A stretch of 64,000 nt of DNA from JAMHWF01 sp964371405 (GTDB lineage: Bacteria; Pseudomonadota; Gammaproteobacteria; Burkholderiales; Burkholderiaceae_C): assembly GCA_964371405.1 (NCBI GenBank), contig CAYJLV010000007.1:1-64000 (forward strand), in the 5' to 3' direction. This document shows positions 37,428-50,030 of this stretch, one piece after another. The notes beneath the pieces are model-generated. The model saw only the letters and a list, made by a program, of their open reading frames with translations. It did no database searches and was not told the DNA's origin. The position numbers and the translations under genes are program-made. Numbering within the stretch: position 1 is the first letter of the stretch; the number at the start of each line of letters is the position of its first letter.

Positions 37428-37483
37428 ACTGTAGAAAACCACTGTGAAAGTTCCGTGACAGCCCGGCGGCAGATCGATGACGG
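37428..37483 (-). promoter_or_regulatory. pstS promoter with four tandem 11-bp PhoB half-sites
   Basis: Read on the minus strand, four units recur every 11 bp: CCGTCAT (37477-37483), CTGCCGC (37466-37472), CTGTCAC (37455-37461) and CTTTCAC (37444-37450). They match the Pho-box half-site CTGTCAT. Ten bases after the last unit is a -10-like TACAGT (37428-37433). That is the position expected for a class of promoters in which PhoB replaces the -35 contact. The pstS ATG is about 40 nt further on. Confidence 0.82.
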
Positions 37484-37508
37484 ACAGGCGCCGGGCCGGC
37501 CACCTTCG

Positions 37509-37537
37509 ATGACGCCGCCGTGACGCAGTGATGACGC
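37509..37537 (-). promoter_or_regulatory. Three further PhoB-like half-sites, distal array
   Basis: On the minus strand GCGTCAT (37531-37537), GCGTCAC (37520-37526) and GCGTCAT (37509-37515) repeat exactly every 11 bp. Each matches CTGTCAT at 5 or 4 of 7 positions. The array ends 6 nt before the glmM stop codon. It is nearly, but not exactly, in phase with the proximal array (32 bp between the edges instead of 33). It may be an auxiliary PhoB site. Confidence 0.5.
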
Positions 37538-37542
37538 CGGGA

Positions 37543-38877
37543 TCAGCCGCGCGCCGCGGCGGCCACGAGGCGCTGCGCGCAGCGCTCGGCCTGCGCGGCT
37601 TCGTCGGCCTCGACCATCACACGCAGGACCGGCTCGGTGCCCGAGGCGCGGATCAGCACCCGCCCGCGCCCGCCCAGCTCCGCCGTGACGGCGCGCTGCT
37701 CGTCGGCCAGCCGGGCGTTCGCTCGCCAGTCCTCGCCGGGCCGGATGCCCACGTTGAGCAGCGTCTGCGGGAACAGCGCCACGCCGTCGAGCTGTTCGTG
37801 CAGCGCGCGCCCGCTGCGGCACACGGCATGGAGCACCTGCAGCGCGCTGACGATGCCGTCGCCGGTGGTGTGGCGGTCGAGCGCGATCAGGTGGCCCGAG
37901 CCCTCGCCGCCGAGCTGCCAGCCGCGCGCGAGGAGTTCCTCGAGCACGTAGCGGTCGCCGACCTTGGCGCGCACGAACGGCACGTCGCGGGCCTGGAAGG
38001 CCAGCTCGACCGCCATGTTCGTCATCAGCGTGCCGACGACGCCGGGCACGCGCTGACCCTGCGCGAGCCGGTCGGCGACGATGACATGCAGCAGTTCGTC
38101 GCCGTTGTAGAGCCGGCCGGCGCTGTCGACGATCTGCAGCCGGTCGGCATCGCCGTCGAGCGCGACGCCGTAGTCGGCGCCCAGCCGCTGCACCGCGGCG
38201 ACCAGCGCCGCAGGCGCCGTGGCGCCGACGCCGTCGTTGATGTTCAGGCCGTCGGGCGCGCAGCCGATCGTCTCGACCTGCGCGCCGAGTTCGTGGAACA
38301 CGTCGGGCGCGACGTGGTAGGCGGCGCCGTGCGCCGCATCGACGACGATCTTCAGACCCTTGAGCGAGAGGTCGTTGCCGAAGGTGCTCTTGCAGAACTC
38401 GACGTAGCGGCCGCGCGCGTCGTCGATGCGGCGCACCTTGCCGAGCGATGCCGAATCGACCCACTGCGGCGCCTCGTCGAGCGCCGCCTCGACCTGCCGC
38501 TCCCATTCGTCGGGCAGCTTCTCGCCGCGCGCCGAGAAGAACTTGACGCCGTTGTCGGGAAACGGGTTGTGCGACGCGCTGATCACCAGGCCGAGGTCAA
38601 GGCGCAGCGCGCGCGTCAGGTAGGCGACGCCGGGTGTCGGCAGCGGGCCCGTCATCATCACGTCGACGCCGGCCGACGCGAAGCCGGCTTCGAGCGACGA
38701 CTCGATCATGTAGCCCGAGATGCGCGTGTCCTTGCCGATGAGCACCGTCGGCCGCGCCACGGTGCGACGCATCACCCGGCCGACGGCATGGCCCAGGCGC
38801 AGCATGAAGTCGGGCGTGATCGGCGCCTGGCCGACCGTGCCGCGGATGCCGTCGGTGCCGAAGTAGGTCCTGCTCAT
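37543..38877 (-). CDS. glmM: Phosphoglucosamine mutase
   Basis: 444 residues from ATG 38877 (MSRTYFGTDGIRGTVG). The active serine is S102 in LVISASHNPFPDNG. The Mg-binding loop VALDGDADRLQIVD and the C-terminal LIRASGTEPVLRVMVEADEA phosphate-binding loop are present. It converts glucosamine-6-phosphate to glucosamine-1-phosphate for UDP-GlcNAc, hence peptidoglycan and lipopolysaccharide. It overlaps folP by 4 nt (ATGA), the conserved ftsH-folP-glmM order. Confidence 0.97.
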   Translation of the reverse strand: MSRTYFGTDGIRGTVGQAPITPDFMLRLGHAVGRVMRRTVARPTVLIGKDTRISGYMIESSLEAGFASAGVDVMMTGPLPTPGVAYLTRALRLDLGLVISASHNPFPDNGVKFFSARGEKLPDEWERQVEAALDEAPQWVDSASLGKVRRIDDARGRYVEFCKSTFGNDLSLKGLKIVVDAAHGAAYHVAPDVFHELGAQVETIGCAPDGLNINDGVGATAPAALVAAVQRLGADYGVALDGDADRLQIVDSAGRLYNGDELLHVIVADRLAQGQRVPGVVGTLMTNMAVELAFQARDVPFVRAKVGDRYVLEELLARGWQLGGEGSGHLIALDRHTTGDGIVSALQVLHAVCRSGRALHEQLDGVALFPQTLLNVGIRPGEDWRANARLADEQRAVTAELGGRGRVLIRASGTEPVLRVMVEADEAAQAERCAQRLVAAAARG

Positions 38878-39749
38878 GGTGTCGTCGCTCCCGCTGGAGC
38901 GGCGATTGTGCCAGCGGGCCCCAGCCCGGCCGCCCCCCACACCTTCAGGGCGTCGACCGTCGCCGCCACGTCGTGCACGCGCACGACGGCGGCGCCGCGC
39001 TGCACGGCGGCGAGCGCCGCCGCGACGCTGGCGGCGACGCGCTCGCCGACCGGCCGGCCCGTCAGCACGCCGAGCGTCGACTTGCGCGACCAGCCGACGA
39101 GCAGCGGCCGGCCGAGCGCCAGCAACTCGTGCTGGCGGCGCAGCAGTTCCAGGTTGTGCTCGACCGTCTTGCCGAAGCCGATGCCGGGGTCGACGACGAT
39201 GCGCTCGGCGGCGATGCCGCGTGCCTGCAGCGCGGCGCAGCGCTCACGCAGGAACGCCGCCACCTCGGCGACGACGTCGGGGTAATCGGGCGGGCGTGCC
39301 TGCATTGTCGCGGGCGCGCCGTGCATGTGCATCAGGCAGACGCCCGCCTGCGGGTGCGCCGCGACGGCTTCGAGCGCACCGGGGCGGCGCAGCGCGTCGA
39401 TGTCGTTGACGATGTCGGCGCCGGCGTCGAGCGCGGCGCGCATCACGTCGGGCTTGAGCGTGTCGACCGACAGCGGCACACCCAGCGCCAGCGCGCCGCG
39501 CAGCACCGGCAGCACGCGACGCAGCTCCTCGTCGACCGTTACCGCCGCGGCGCCGGGCCGAGTCGACTCGCCGCCGATGTCGAGGATGTCGGCGCCCTCG
39601 GCGACGAGGCGCTCGCAGTGCCCCAGCGCCGCCGGCACGTCCCCGAGCCGGCCGCCGTCGGAGAAGGAATCGGGCGTGACGTTGACGATGCCCATCACGC
39701 GCGGGCGCGTCAGGTCGATGCCGAAGCGCGCGGTCTGCCAAATCGCCAT
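38874..39749 (-). CDS. folP: Dihydropteroate synthase
   Basis: 291 residues. The pterin-binding motif GIVNVTPDSFSDGG and DIGGESTRPGAAAV at the N-terminus are the family signatures. RIVVDPGIGFGKT, LLVGWSRKSTLGVLTGRP and VRVHDVAATVDALKV complete the TIM barrel. It joins p-aminobenzoate to dihydropterin pyrophosphate and is the sulfonamide target. It is 76 nt downstream of ftsH, with a strong hairpin between them, and translationally coupled to glmM. Confidence 0.96.
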   Translation of the reverse strand: MAIWQTARFGIDLTRPRVMGIVNVTPDSFSDGGRLGDVPAALGHCERLVAEGADILDIGGESTRPGAAAVTVDEELRRVLPVLRGALALGVPLSVDTLKPDVMRAALDAGADIVNDIDALRRPGALEAVAAHPQAGVCLMHMHGAPATMQARPPDYPDVVAEVAAFLRERCAALQARGIAAERIVVDPGIGFGKTVEHNLELLRRQHELLALGRPLLVGWSRKSTLGVLTGRPVGERVAASVAAALAAVQRGAAVVRVHDVAATVDALKVWGAAGLGPAGTIAAPAGATTP

Positions 39750-39780
39750 GGGCGTCCTGCCGTCAGCGAACCCAAAGAGA

Positions 39781-39800
39781 CACGGGGCCGAAGCCCCGTG
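39781..39800 (-). terminator. UUCG-tetraloop hairpin between ftsH and folP
   Basis: An 8-bp perfect stem (CACGGGGC / GCCCCGTG) closes a UUCG tetraloop on the minus-strand RNA with the preferred C-G closing pair, making an unusually stable hairpin. It is followed by TCTCTTTG, a weak U-stretch. It may partially terminate after ftsH or stabilise the ftsH mRNA 3' end while letting folP-glmM be read at a lower level. Confidence 0.6.
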
Positions 39801-39825
39801 CGCTGCGATGCCGATGCGCGCCGCG

Positions 39826-41727
<1,902 letters not shown>

Positions 41728-41810
41728 CGCGGCTCCTTCTTCCGATCCACAGACCACCACCTGCGCATGCGCTCAGGCCATGGCCGCAGTTGAGGGTGAT
41801 TCTAGTCGAG

Positions 41811-42521
41811 TCAAGAGGTTGATCCCGCAGTGCGGGACATCGCGCCGCGCCCGGTTTCATCGACCCGGACGCGGGTGTCCTTCAGACCGATACCGACCAG
41901 GAAGGTTTCCGCCGATTTGCCGCGCGATGCCGCCGGTTTGATGGCCTTGACGACGCGAAACTGCTGCTTGAAACGCTCGACGAGCTGGCTGTAGCCGCTG
42001 CCGTGAAACACTTTGCAAACCAGCGCGCCCGTCGCCACGAGGTGAAGGGCCGCGAAATCCAGCGCCGTCTCGACCAGGTCGGCCATGCGCGCGGCGTCCG
42101 ACGCGGCGATCCCCGACAGGTTGGGCGCCATGTCGGAGACGACGACGTCGACCAGCCGCTCGCCGACCGCGGCCGCCAGCAGTGCTTGCACCGCTTCGTC
42201 GCGCACATCGCCCTGGATGAAGTGGACGCCCTCGACCGGCTCCATCGCCAGCACATCGAGCGCGATCACCCTGACAGTCGCCGCTGTGCCGCGCGCCGGG
42301 TGGCGCCGCCGCAGGTACTGGCTCCAGGCGCCGGGCGCTGCTCCGAGGTCGACGACGAGCTGGCCCGGCTTGATGAGGCCGAGCGTTTCATCGATCTCCT
42401 TCAACTTGTAGGCGGCGCGGGCGCGGTAGCCCTCTTTCTGTGCCAGCTTGACGTAGGGGTCCGTCAGGTGGTCATGCAGCCAAGCCTTGTTGACCTTCTT
42501 GCTCTTGGTCTTGACCTTCAT
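41811..42521 (-). CDS. rlmE: 23S rRNA 2'-O-ribose U2552 methyltransferase RlmE (FtsJ)
   Basis: 236 residues. The SAM-binding loop is LVVDLGAAPGAWSQYL. The catalytic tetrad K-D-K-E can be read in KLAQKEGYRARAAYKLKEID, VVVSDMAPNLSG and GALVCKVFHGSG, plus a downstream Glu. It is heat-induced in E. coli and methylates the A-loop of 50S. The C-terminal tail is somewhat longer than in E. coli (209 residues). It is divergent from yhbY with only 20 nt between starts, and is 83 nt upstream of ftsH. Confidence 0.95.
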   Translation of the reverse strand: MKVKTKSKKVNKAWLHDHLTDPYVKLAQKEGYRARAAYKLKEIDETLGLIKPGQLVVDLGAAPGAWSQYLRRRHPARGTAATVRVIALDVLAMEPVEGVHFIQGDVRDEAVQALLAAAVGERLVDVVVSDMAPNLSGIAASDAARMADLVETALDFAALHLVATGALVCKVFHGSGYSQLVERFKQQFRVVKAIKPAASRGKSAETFLVGIGLKDTRVRVDETGRGAMSRTAGSTS

Positions 42522-42541
42522 CGCGGATCGATAATACGAGC

Positions 42542-43015
42542 ATGACCACGATCGCCCTCTCGCCTGCCGAGCGCAAGCAAAAACGCGCCGACGCGCACCA
42601 CTTGGAGCCCGTCGCCAGCATCGGCGGCCAGGGGCTGACGCCCGCCGTTGCCGGCGAGATCGATGCCGCGCTGACGGCGCACGGCCTGGTCAAGGTGCGC
42701 GTGCACGGCGACGACCGCGCCGAGCGCGAGAATCTGCTCGGCCGGCTCGCCGAGCAGCTCGGCGCCGCGCCCGTCCAGCACATCGGCAAGATCCTCGTGC
42801 TGTGGCGGCCGATCCCGCCCAAGGCGGCCGCCGAGCGCGACGACCGGCTGCCCGGCCCGCGCATCGTCAAGCTGCTCAAGTTCTCCAAGAGCGGCAATCA
42901 TCGTCCGCAGGTGAAGAAGCTGCGCGTGCTCGGCAACCAGCGCATCGCAGCCGGCGGCACGCTCAAGCGCGCGAAGCGGCGCAGCACGAGCATCAAGAAG
43001 AAGGTCGCCGACTGA
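42542..43015 (+). CDS. yhbY: YhbY-family (CRM-domain) ribosome-assembly RNA-binding protein
   Basis: 157 residues. The CRM domain covers about 1-97 (LSPAERKQKRADAHHLEPVA, then the GxxG-like GGQGLTPAVAGEID and LVKVRVHG). The C-terminal extension of about 60 residues is highly basic (KRAKRRSTSIKKK) and lacking in E. coli YhbY (97 residues). It associates with pre-50S particles. It is divergent from rlmE, a conserved pairing. Its last 23 nt overlap the 3' end of the convergent DUF4149 gene. Confidence 0.9.
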   Translation: MTTIALSPAERKQKRADAHHLEPVASIGGQGLTPAVAGEIDAALTAHGLVKVRVHGDDRAERENLLGRLAEQLGAAPVQHIGKILVLWRPIPPKAAAERDDRLPGPRIVKLLKFSKSGNHRPQVKKLRVLGNQRIAAGGTLKRAKRRSTSIKKKVAD

Positions 43016-43436
43016 CACCCGCGCTGCGCCACGCCAGCACGAGCACGAGCATCGTCTTGGCGGCGTAGAACAGGCTGGCCACCACGTGCAGCGCGGCGAA
43101 TGACAATGGCCCGCTGCCGACACGCGCTGCCGCCAGCATCGGCTGCAGCGCGAAATGGCCGGCCACGGTGCACGCCAGCGCACCGAGCGTCAGCCCCAGC
43201 TCGACGCTGAAGAGCGAATCGCCCGACCGACGCGGTGTGCGCCGCTCGAGCAGGACCAGGACGACGGCCAGCGCCAGGCTGAGATAGGCCTCGGTGGCGA
43301 ACAGTTGCGAGGCGACGCGCCCGGCCTGCGCGCGCTCGATCTGCGCGAACGCCGCCGGCGCCGCAATCAGCGCGATCGCCAGCAGTGCGCCGGCCCACAA
43401 CCCGGCGAGCCAGCCGCGCAGGCGCAGCACGAGCAC
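42993..43436 (-). CDS. DUF4149-type small integral membrane protein
   Basis: 147 residues with four hydrophobic segments: LAGLWAGALLAIALIAAPAA, AYLSLALAVVLVLLE, LGLTLGALACTVAGHFAL and FAALHVVASLFYAAKTMLVL. The arrangement and location between greA and yhbY fit the DUF4149 family in Burkholderiales. The function is unknown. The gene starts 7 nt after the greA stop and overlaps the end of yhbY on the other strand. Confidence 0.75.
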   Translation of the reverse strand: MLVLRLRGWLAGLWAGALLAIALIAAPAAFAQIERAQAGRVASQLFATEAYLSLALAVVLVLLERRTPRRSGDSLFSVELGLTLGALACTVAGHFALQPMLAAARVGSGPLSFAALHVVASLFYAAKTMLVLVLAWRSAGVSRRPSS

Positions 43437-43443
43437 GGTGCGG

Positions 43444-43917
43444 TCAGACGTAGCGCACCTCGACGATCTCGTAGCGCTTGATGCCGCCGGGCGCCTGCAC
43501 CTCGGCCTCCTGGCCGGCCTCCTTGCCGATCAGCGCGCGCGCGATCGGCGACGAGATCGAGATCAGGCCCTGCTTCAGATCGGCCTCGTCGTCGCCGACG
43601 ATCTGGTAGGTGACTTCGGCGCCGGACTCCTCCTCGAGGTCGACGGTCGAGCCGAACACGACGCGCCCGCCGGCGTCGAGCGTCTCCGGGTCGATCACCT
43701 GCGCCGTGGCGAGCTTGTTCTCCAGATCGAGGATGCGGCCCTCGATGAAGCCCTGCTTGTCCTTGGCCGCCTCGTACTCGGCGTTCTCCGACAAGTCGCC
43801 CTGCGCGCGTGCTTCGGCAATCGCCGTGATCACGGCGTGGCGTTCGACCGACTTCAGGCGCTGCAGCTCTTGTTTGAGCTTCTCGGCGCCGCGCCGGGTG
43901 AGGGGGATCGTGGCCAT
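43444..43917 (-). CDS. greA: Transcription elongation factor GreA
   Basis: 157 residues, family length. The N-terminal coiled coil (about 1-75) carries the basic patch and acidic tip (ARAQGDLSENAEYEAAKDKQ). The C-terminal FKBP-like domain contains TYQIVGDDEADLKQGLISIS and SPIARALIGKEAGQEAEV. It rescues backtracked RNA polymerase by stimulating transcript cleavage. It follows carB by 106 nt with a strong terminator in between, so it probably has its own promoter. Confidence 0.97.
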   Translation of the reverse strand: MATIPLTRRGAEKLKQELQRLKSVERHAVITAIAEARAQGDLSENAEYEAAKDKQGFIEGRILDLENKLATAQVIDPETLDAGGRVVFGSTVDLEEESGAEVTYQIVGDDEADLKQGLISISSPIARALIGKEAGQEAEVQAPGGIKRYEIVEVRYV

Positions 43918-43961
43918 GTTGGAACCTTGGGGATTCGTGGAATGCGCGAAATGCGGGCTCG

Positions 43962-44010
43962 AAAAAGGCCGCGCCGCCTTCGCCCTTTGCGGGCCACCGG
44001 CGGCGCGGTT
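43962..44010 (-). terminator. Rho-independent terminator after carB
   Basis: Arms CCGCGCCGCC (43969-43978) and GGCGGCGCGG (43999-44008) form a 10-bp perfect stem. On the minus strand it is followed by CC and a TTTTT tract (43962-43966). It lies 16 nt past the carB stop and should end the carAB message before greA. Confidence 0.78.
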
Positions 44011-44023
44011 CGTCGAGGCCAGT

Positions 44024-47278
<3,255 letters not shown>

Positions 47279-47279
47279 C

Positions 47280-48466
47280 TCAATGTTTCTCCATCAGCGC
47301 CACGAAGCGATCGAACAGGTAGCCGATGTCGTGCGGGCCGGGGCTGGCCTCGGGGTGGCCCTGGAAGCAGAACGCCGGCCGGTCGGTGCGCGCCAGCCCC
47401 TGCAGCGTGCCGTCGAACAGGCTGACGTGCGTCGGCCGCAGGTTGGCCGGCAGCGTCGCCGCGTCGACGGCGAAGCCGTGGTTCTGGCTGGTGATGCTGA
47501 CGCGGCCGGTGTCGAGATCCTTCACCGGGTGGTTGGCGCCGTGGTGGCCGAATTTCATCTTGAAGGTCTTGGCGCCCGAGGCGAGCGCAAGCAGTTGGTG
47601 GCCGAGGCAGATGCCGAACGTGGGCAGTCCGGTCTCGACGATCTCGCGCGCGGCGGCGATCGCGTAGTCGCAGGGCTCGGGGTCGCCGGGCCCGCTGCTG
47701 AGGAACAGGCCGTCGGGCTTCAGCGCCAGCACCTCGGCCGCCGGCGTGCGCGCCGGCACGACGGTGAGCCGGCAGCCGCGCTCGGCCAGCAGGCGCAGGA
47801 TGTTGCGCTTGACGCCGTAGTCGTAGGCGACGACGTGGCGCCNNNNNNNNNNGTCGGGTACGGTATCCCCTACCGCCGCGCCCCCCCCCCCCCCCCCCCC
47901 CCCCACGCCGTCTCGGTCCACGCGTAAGGCTCCTTCACCGACACGACCTGCGCCAGGTCGAGCCCCGCCATGCTCGGCGCGCTGCGCGCCGCCGCGATCG
48001 CCTCGTCGATGCGGCTTGGCGTCAGCACGGCGCCGGCCGGCAGCGCGACGATGCAGCCGTTCTGCGCGCCGTGTGTGCGCAGGTGGCGCGTCAGCTTGCG
48101 CGTGTCGATACCGGCGATCGCCACAGTGCCCTCGCGTTCGAGGTACTTTCCAAGCGTCATCGTCATGCGGAAACTGGACTCGAGAACCGGCAGGTCCTTG
48201 ATCACCAGACCGGCCGCCTGCACCTTCGGCGCCTCGATGTCTTCGTCGCTGACACCGTAGTTGCCGATATGCGGATACGTCAGCGTGACGATCTGGCGGA
48301 AGTAGCTCGGGTCGGTGAGGATTTCCTGGTAGCCGGTCAGCGCCGTGTTGAACACGACTTCGCCGACCGTCTGGCCGGCGACGCCGATCGACCAGCCACG
48401 GAACAGGCTGCCATCGGCAAGGGCGAGCAGTGCGACGGGCCGGTTCGGCATGAGGGGCGGCAGCAC
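47280..48466 (-). CDS. carA: Carbamoyl-phosphate synthase small (glutaminase) subunit, interrupted by an assembly gap
   Basis: The GTG at 48466 has GGAG 5 nt upstream (48472-48475) and is preferred over ATG 48451. The N-terminal half (ALLALADGSLFRGWSIG, EVVFNTALTGYQEILTDPSY) runs to EPYAWTETAW. Then poly-G coding and 10 Ns break the frame. The C-terminal class I glutamine amidotransferase resumes at RHVVAYDYGVKRNILRLL, with the catalytic Cys in GICLGHQ and His in GHPEASPGP. It releases ammonia from glutamine for CarB. The loss of about a dozen conserved residues is an assembly artefact and the gene is most likely intact. A -10 hexamer lies about 110 nt upstream. Confidence 0.93.
47843..47852. 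other. Scaffold gap (10 N) inside carA
   Basis: Ten Ns are followed by 28 bases that do not encode CarA and then by a run of 24 Cs (about 47881-47904, poly-G in the coding direction). The conserved protein sequence is normal on both sides. The run and the fixed gap size point to a sequencing or scaffolding artefact. Confidence 0.9.
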
Positions 48467-48573
48467 GGATACTCCGTTCGTTGTGCGCGCCCAGCTCTGC
48501 TCCGACGGCATGAGTCCGGTCGAGGAATCGGGGGAGTTTCGCTGGGCGAAAGTGGGGGCGGTCAAACGGCGAA

Positions 48574-48579
48574 ATTATA
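48574..48579 (-). promoter_or_regulatory. -10 element of the carAB promoter
   Basis: A perfect TATAAT on the minus strand, in an otherwise GC-rich spacer, lies about 108 nt upstream of the carA GTG. No clear -35 is present at 16-18 nt. Transcription from here would give a leader of about 100 nt; I see no attenuator in it. Confidence 0.5.
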
Positions 48580-48629
48580 CCGGGGCATGCCGCGCGACCC
48601 GGTCGCGCGGGGTCTTGGCGCGACCCGGC

Positions 48630-49034
48630 TCAGCCCAATGCGTCGATGCCGGCGCGCGCGATCTGCACGTCTTCGCTCGACTTGACGCCGCTGACGCCGA
48701 CCGCTCCGACGCAGTGGCCGTCGACGACGATCGGCACGCCGCCCTCGAGCAGGCCCTCGAGCCCGGGCGCACTGAGAAACGACGTTCGGCCCTGGTTGAT
48801 CATGTCTTCGTAGACCTTGCTTTCGCGCCGCCCGAGCGCCGCGGTGCGCGCTTTGGCCGGCGCGATCTGCGCCGAGATCGGCGGCGCGCCGTCGAGCCGC
48901 TGCAGCCACAGCAGGTGTCCGCCGTCGTCGACGACGGCGATCGAGACGGCCCAGCGCTGCGCCAGCGCCTGCGCTTCGGCGGCGGCGGCGATGCGCTTGA
49001 CGGCGTCGAGGGTCAGGTAGGGTTTGCTTCGCAT
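48630..49034 (-). CDS. GlcG/HbpS-like (haem-degrading family) protein
   Basis: 134 residues from ATG 49034 (MRSKPYLTLDAVKRIAAAAE). The pattern AVSIAVVDDGGHLLWLQRLDGA, KARTAALGRRESKVYEDMIN, GGVPIVVDGHCVGAVGVSG and C-terminal EDVQIARAGIDALG is that of the GlcG/HbpS family. Members bind haem or cobalamin or are of unknown role. It is cytosolic here (no signal peptide). It is 51 nt upstream of the carAB -10 on the same strand, but is probably a separate unit. Confidence 0.85.
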   Translation of the reverse strand: MRSKPYLTLDAVKRIAAAAEAQALAQRWAVSIAVVDDGGHLLWLQRLDGAPPISAQIAPAKARTAALGRRESKVYEDMINQGRTSFLSAPGLEGLLEGGVPIVVDGHCVGAVGVSGVKSSEDVQIARAGIDALG

Positions 49035-49186
49035 GGCGGGTTGTCCTCGGGGGCTGGCAGGTACGCAAGATGCCCCCACTCTAAAGGGCAATGCCGCGCA
49101 GCGCAGAGCGGTGCCGGCCGGGGCGGAACTAGAATGCGCCCGCGGGGTCTGACCCCCTGTTCGATTTTCGTCCACTTGGAGGGTTC

Positions 49187-49882
49187 ATGAACGAGAGCCT
49201 GCAGACTGCCTACCCCGGCTCCGCCGGAGCGGGGGTACTGGCCGAGCGCAACCGCGTGTTGCGCAACACCTATTGGTTGTTGGCCCTGTCGATGCTGCCC
49301 ACCGTGCTCGGCGCATGGATCGGCGTGTCGACCGGCATCGTGCGCGGCATGGGGCCGGGCATGAGCGCCATCGTGTTCCTGGCCGGCGCTTTCGGCTTCA
49401 TGTTCGCGATCGAGCGGTTGAAGAATTCGGCGGCCGGCGTGCCGGTGCTGTTGGCCTTCACGTTCTTCATGGGGTTGATGCTGTCGCGACTGGTCGGCGC
49501 CGTGCTCGGCCTGGCCAACGGCGCTGGGCTGATCATGACGGCGTTCGCCGGCACCGGCCTGATCTTCTTCGGCATGGCGACGATGTCGTCGATCGTCAAG
49601 CGCGACCTGACGTCGATGGGCAAGTGGCTGTTCATCGGCGCGATCATGCTGCTGGTGGCCGCTCTGGCGAACATCTTCATCCAGTCGAGCGCACTGATGA
49701 TCACCGTGGCCGTGCTGGCGATCGGCATCTTCTCGGCCTTCATCCTCTACGACCTCAAGCGAGTGCAGGACGGCCAGGAGACGAACTACATCACGGCGAC
49801 GCTGGGTGTCTACCTGAGCCTCTACAACGTGTTCCAGTCGCTGCTCGCACTGCTGGGCATCTTCGGCGGCGAACGCGAATAG
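49187..49882 (+). CDS. Bax inhibitor-1/YccA-family membrane protein
   Basis: 231 residues with seven hydrophobic segments. The N-terminal NRVLRNTYWLLALSMLPTVL and the C-terminal YDLKRVQDGQETNYITATLG, with the late VYLSLYNVFQSLLALLGIFG, are family signatures. E. coli YccA modulates FtsH, whose gene is also in this window but not adjacent. Homologues act as proton or calcium leak channels. The ATG follows TGGAGGGTTC. A terminator lies 20 nt downstream. Confidence 0.92.
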   Translation: MNESLQTAYPGSAGAGVLAERNRVLRNTYWLLALSMLPTVLGAWIGVSTGIVRGMGPGMSAIVFLAGAFGFMFAIERLKNSAAGVPVLLAFTFFMGLMLSRLVGAVLGLANGAGLIMTAFAGTGLIFFGMATMSSIVKRDLTSMGKWLFIGAIMLLVAALANIFIQSSALMITVAVLAIGIFSAFILYDLKRVQDGQETNYITATLGVYLSLYNVFQSLLALLGIFGGERE

Positions 49883-49902
49883 GCGGTTCGTTCTAGATGA
49901 CG

Positions 49903-49930
49903 ACGGGGCCATCGGGCCCCGTTCTCGTTT
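49903..49930 (+). terminator. Terminator after the Bax-inhibitor-1-like gene
   Basis: An 8-bp perfect stem ACGGGGCC / GGCCCCGT with a 4-nt ATCG loop (49903-49922) is followed by TCTCGTTT, a moderate U-rich tail. It is located just after the BI-1 stop. Confidence 0.7.
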
Positions 49931-49957
49931 CCTGCGCGCGGAAACGGCGGCTGTTGC

Positions 49958-50030
49958 GGCCGGCGAGCGGGTCGCCGGCTCCGTTCAGGAAAACATCCTG
50001 TTCACTCCGTCGGCGACCCGGTCGCCGGCC
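49958..50030. repeat. Imperfect long inverted repeat at the 3' end of rlmD
   Basis: Arms 49958-49978 and 50010-50030 are 21 nt each and match at 19 positions when one is reverse complemented. The 31-nt spacer holds a smaller hairpin (CAGGA / TCCTG at 49986-49990 and 49996-50000). The right arm encodes the last residues of rlmD before its stop. It may act as a terminator for convergent transcripts or be a dispersed palindromic element. Confidence 0.7.
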
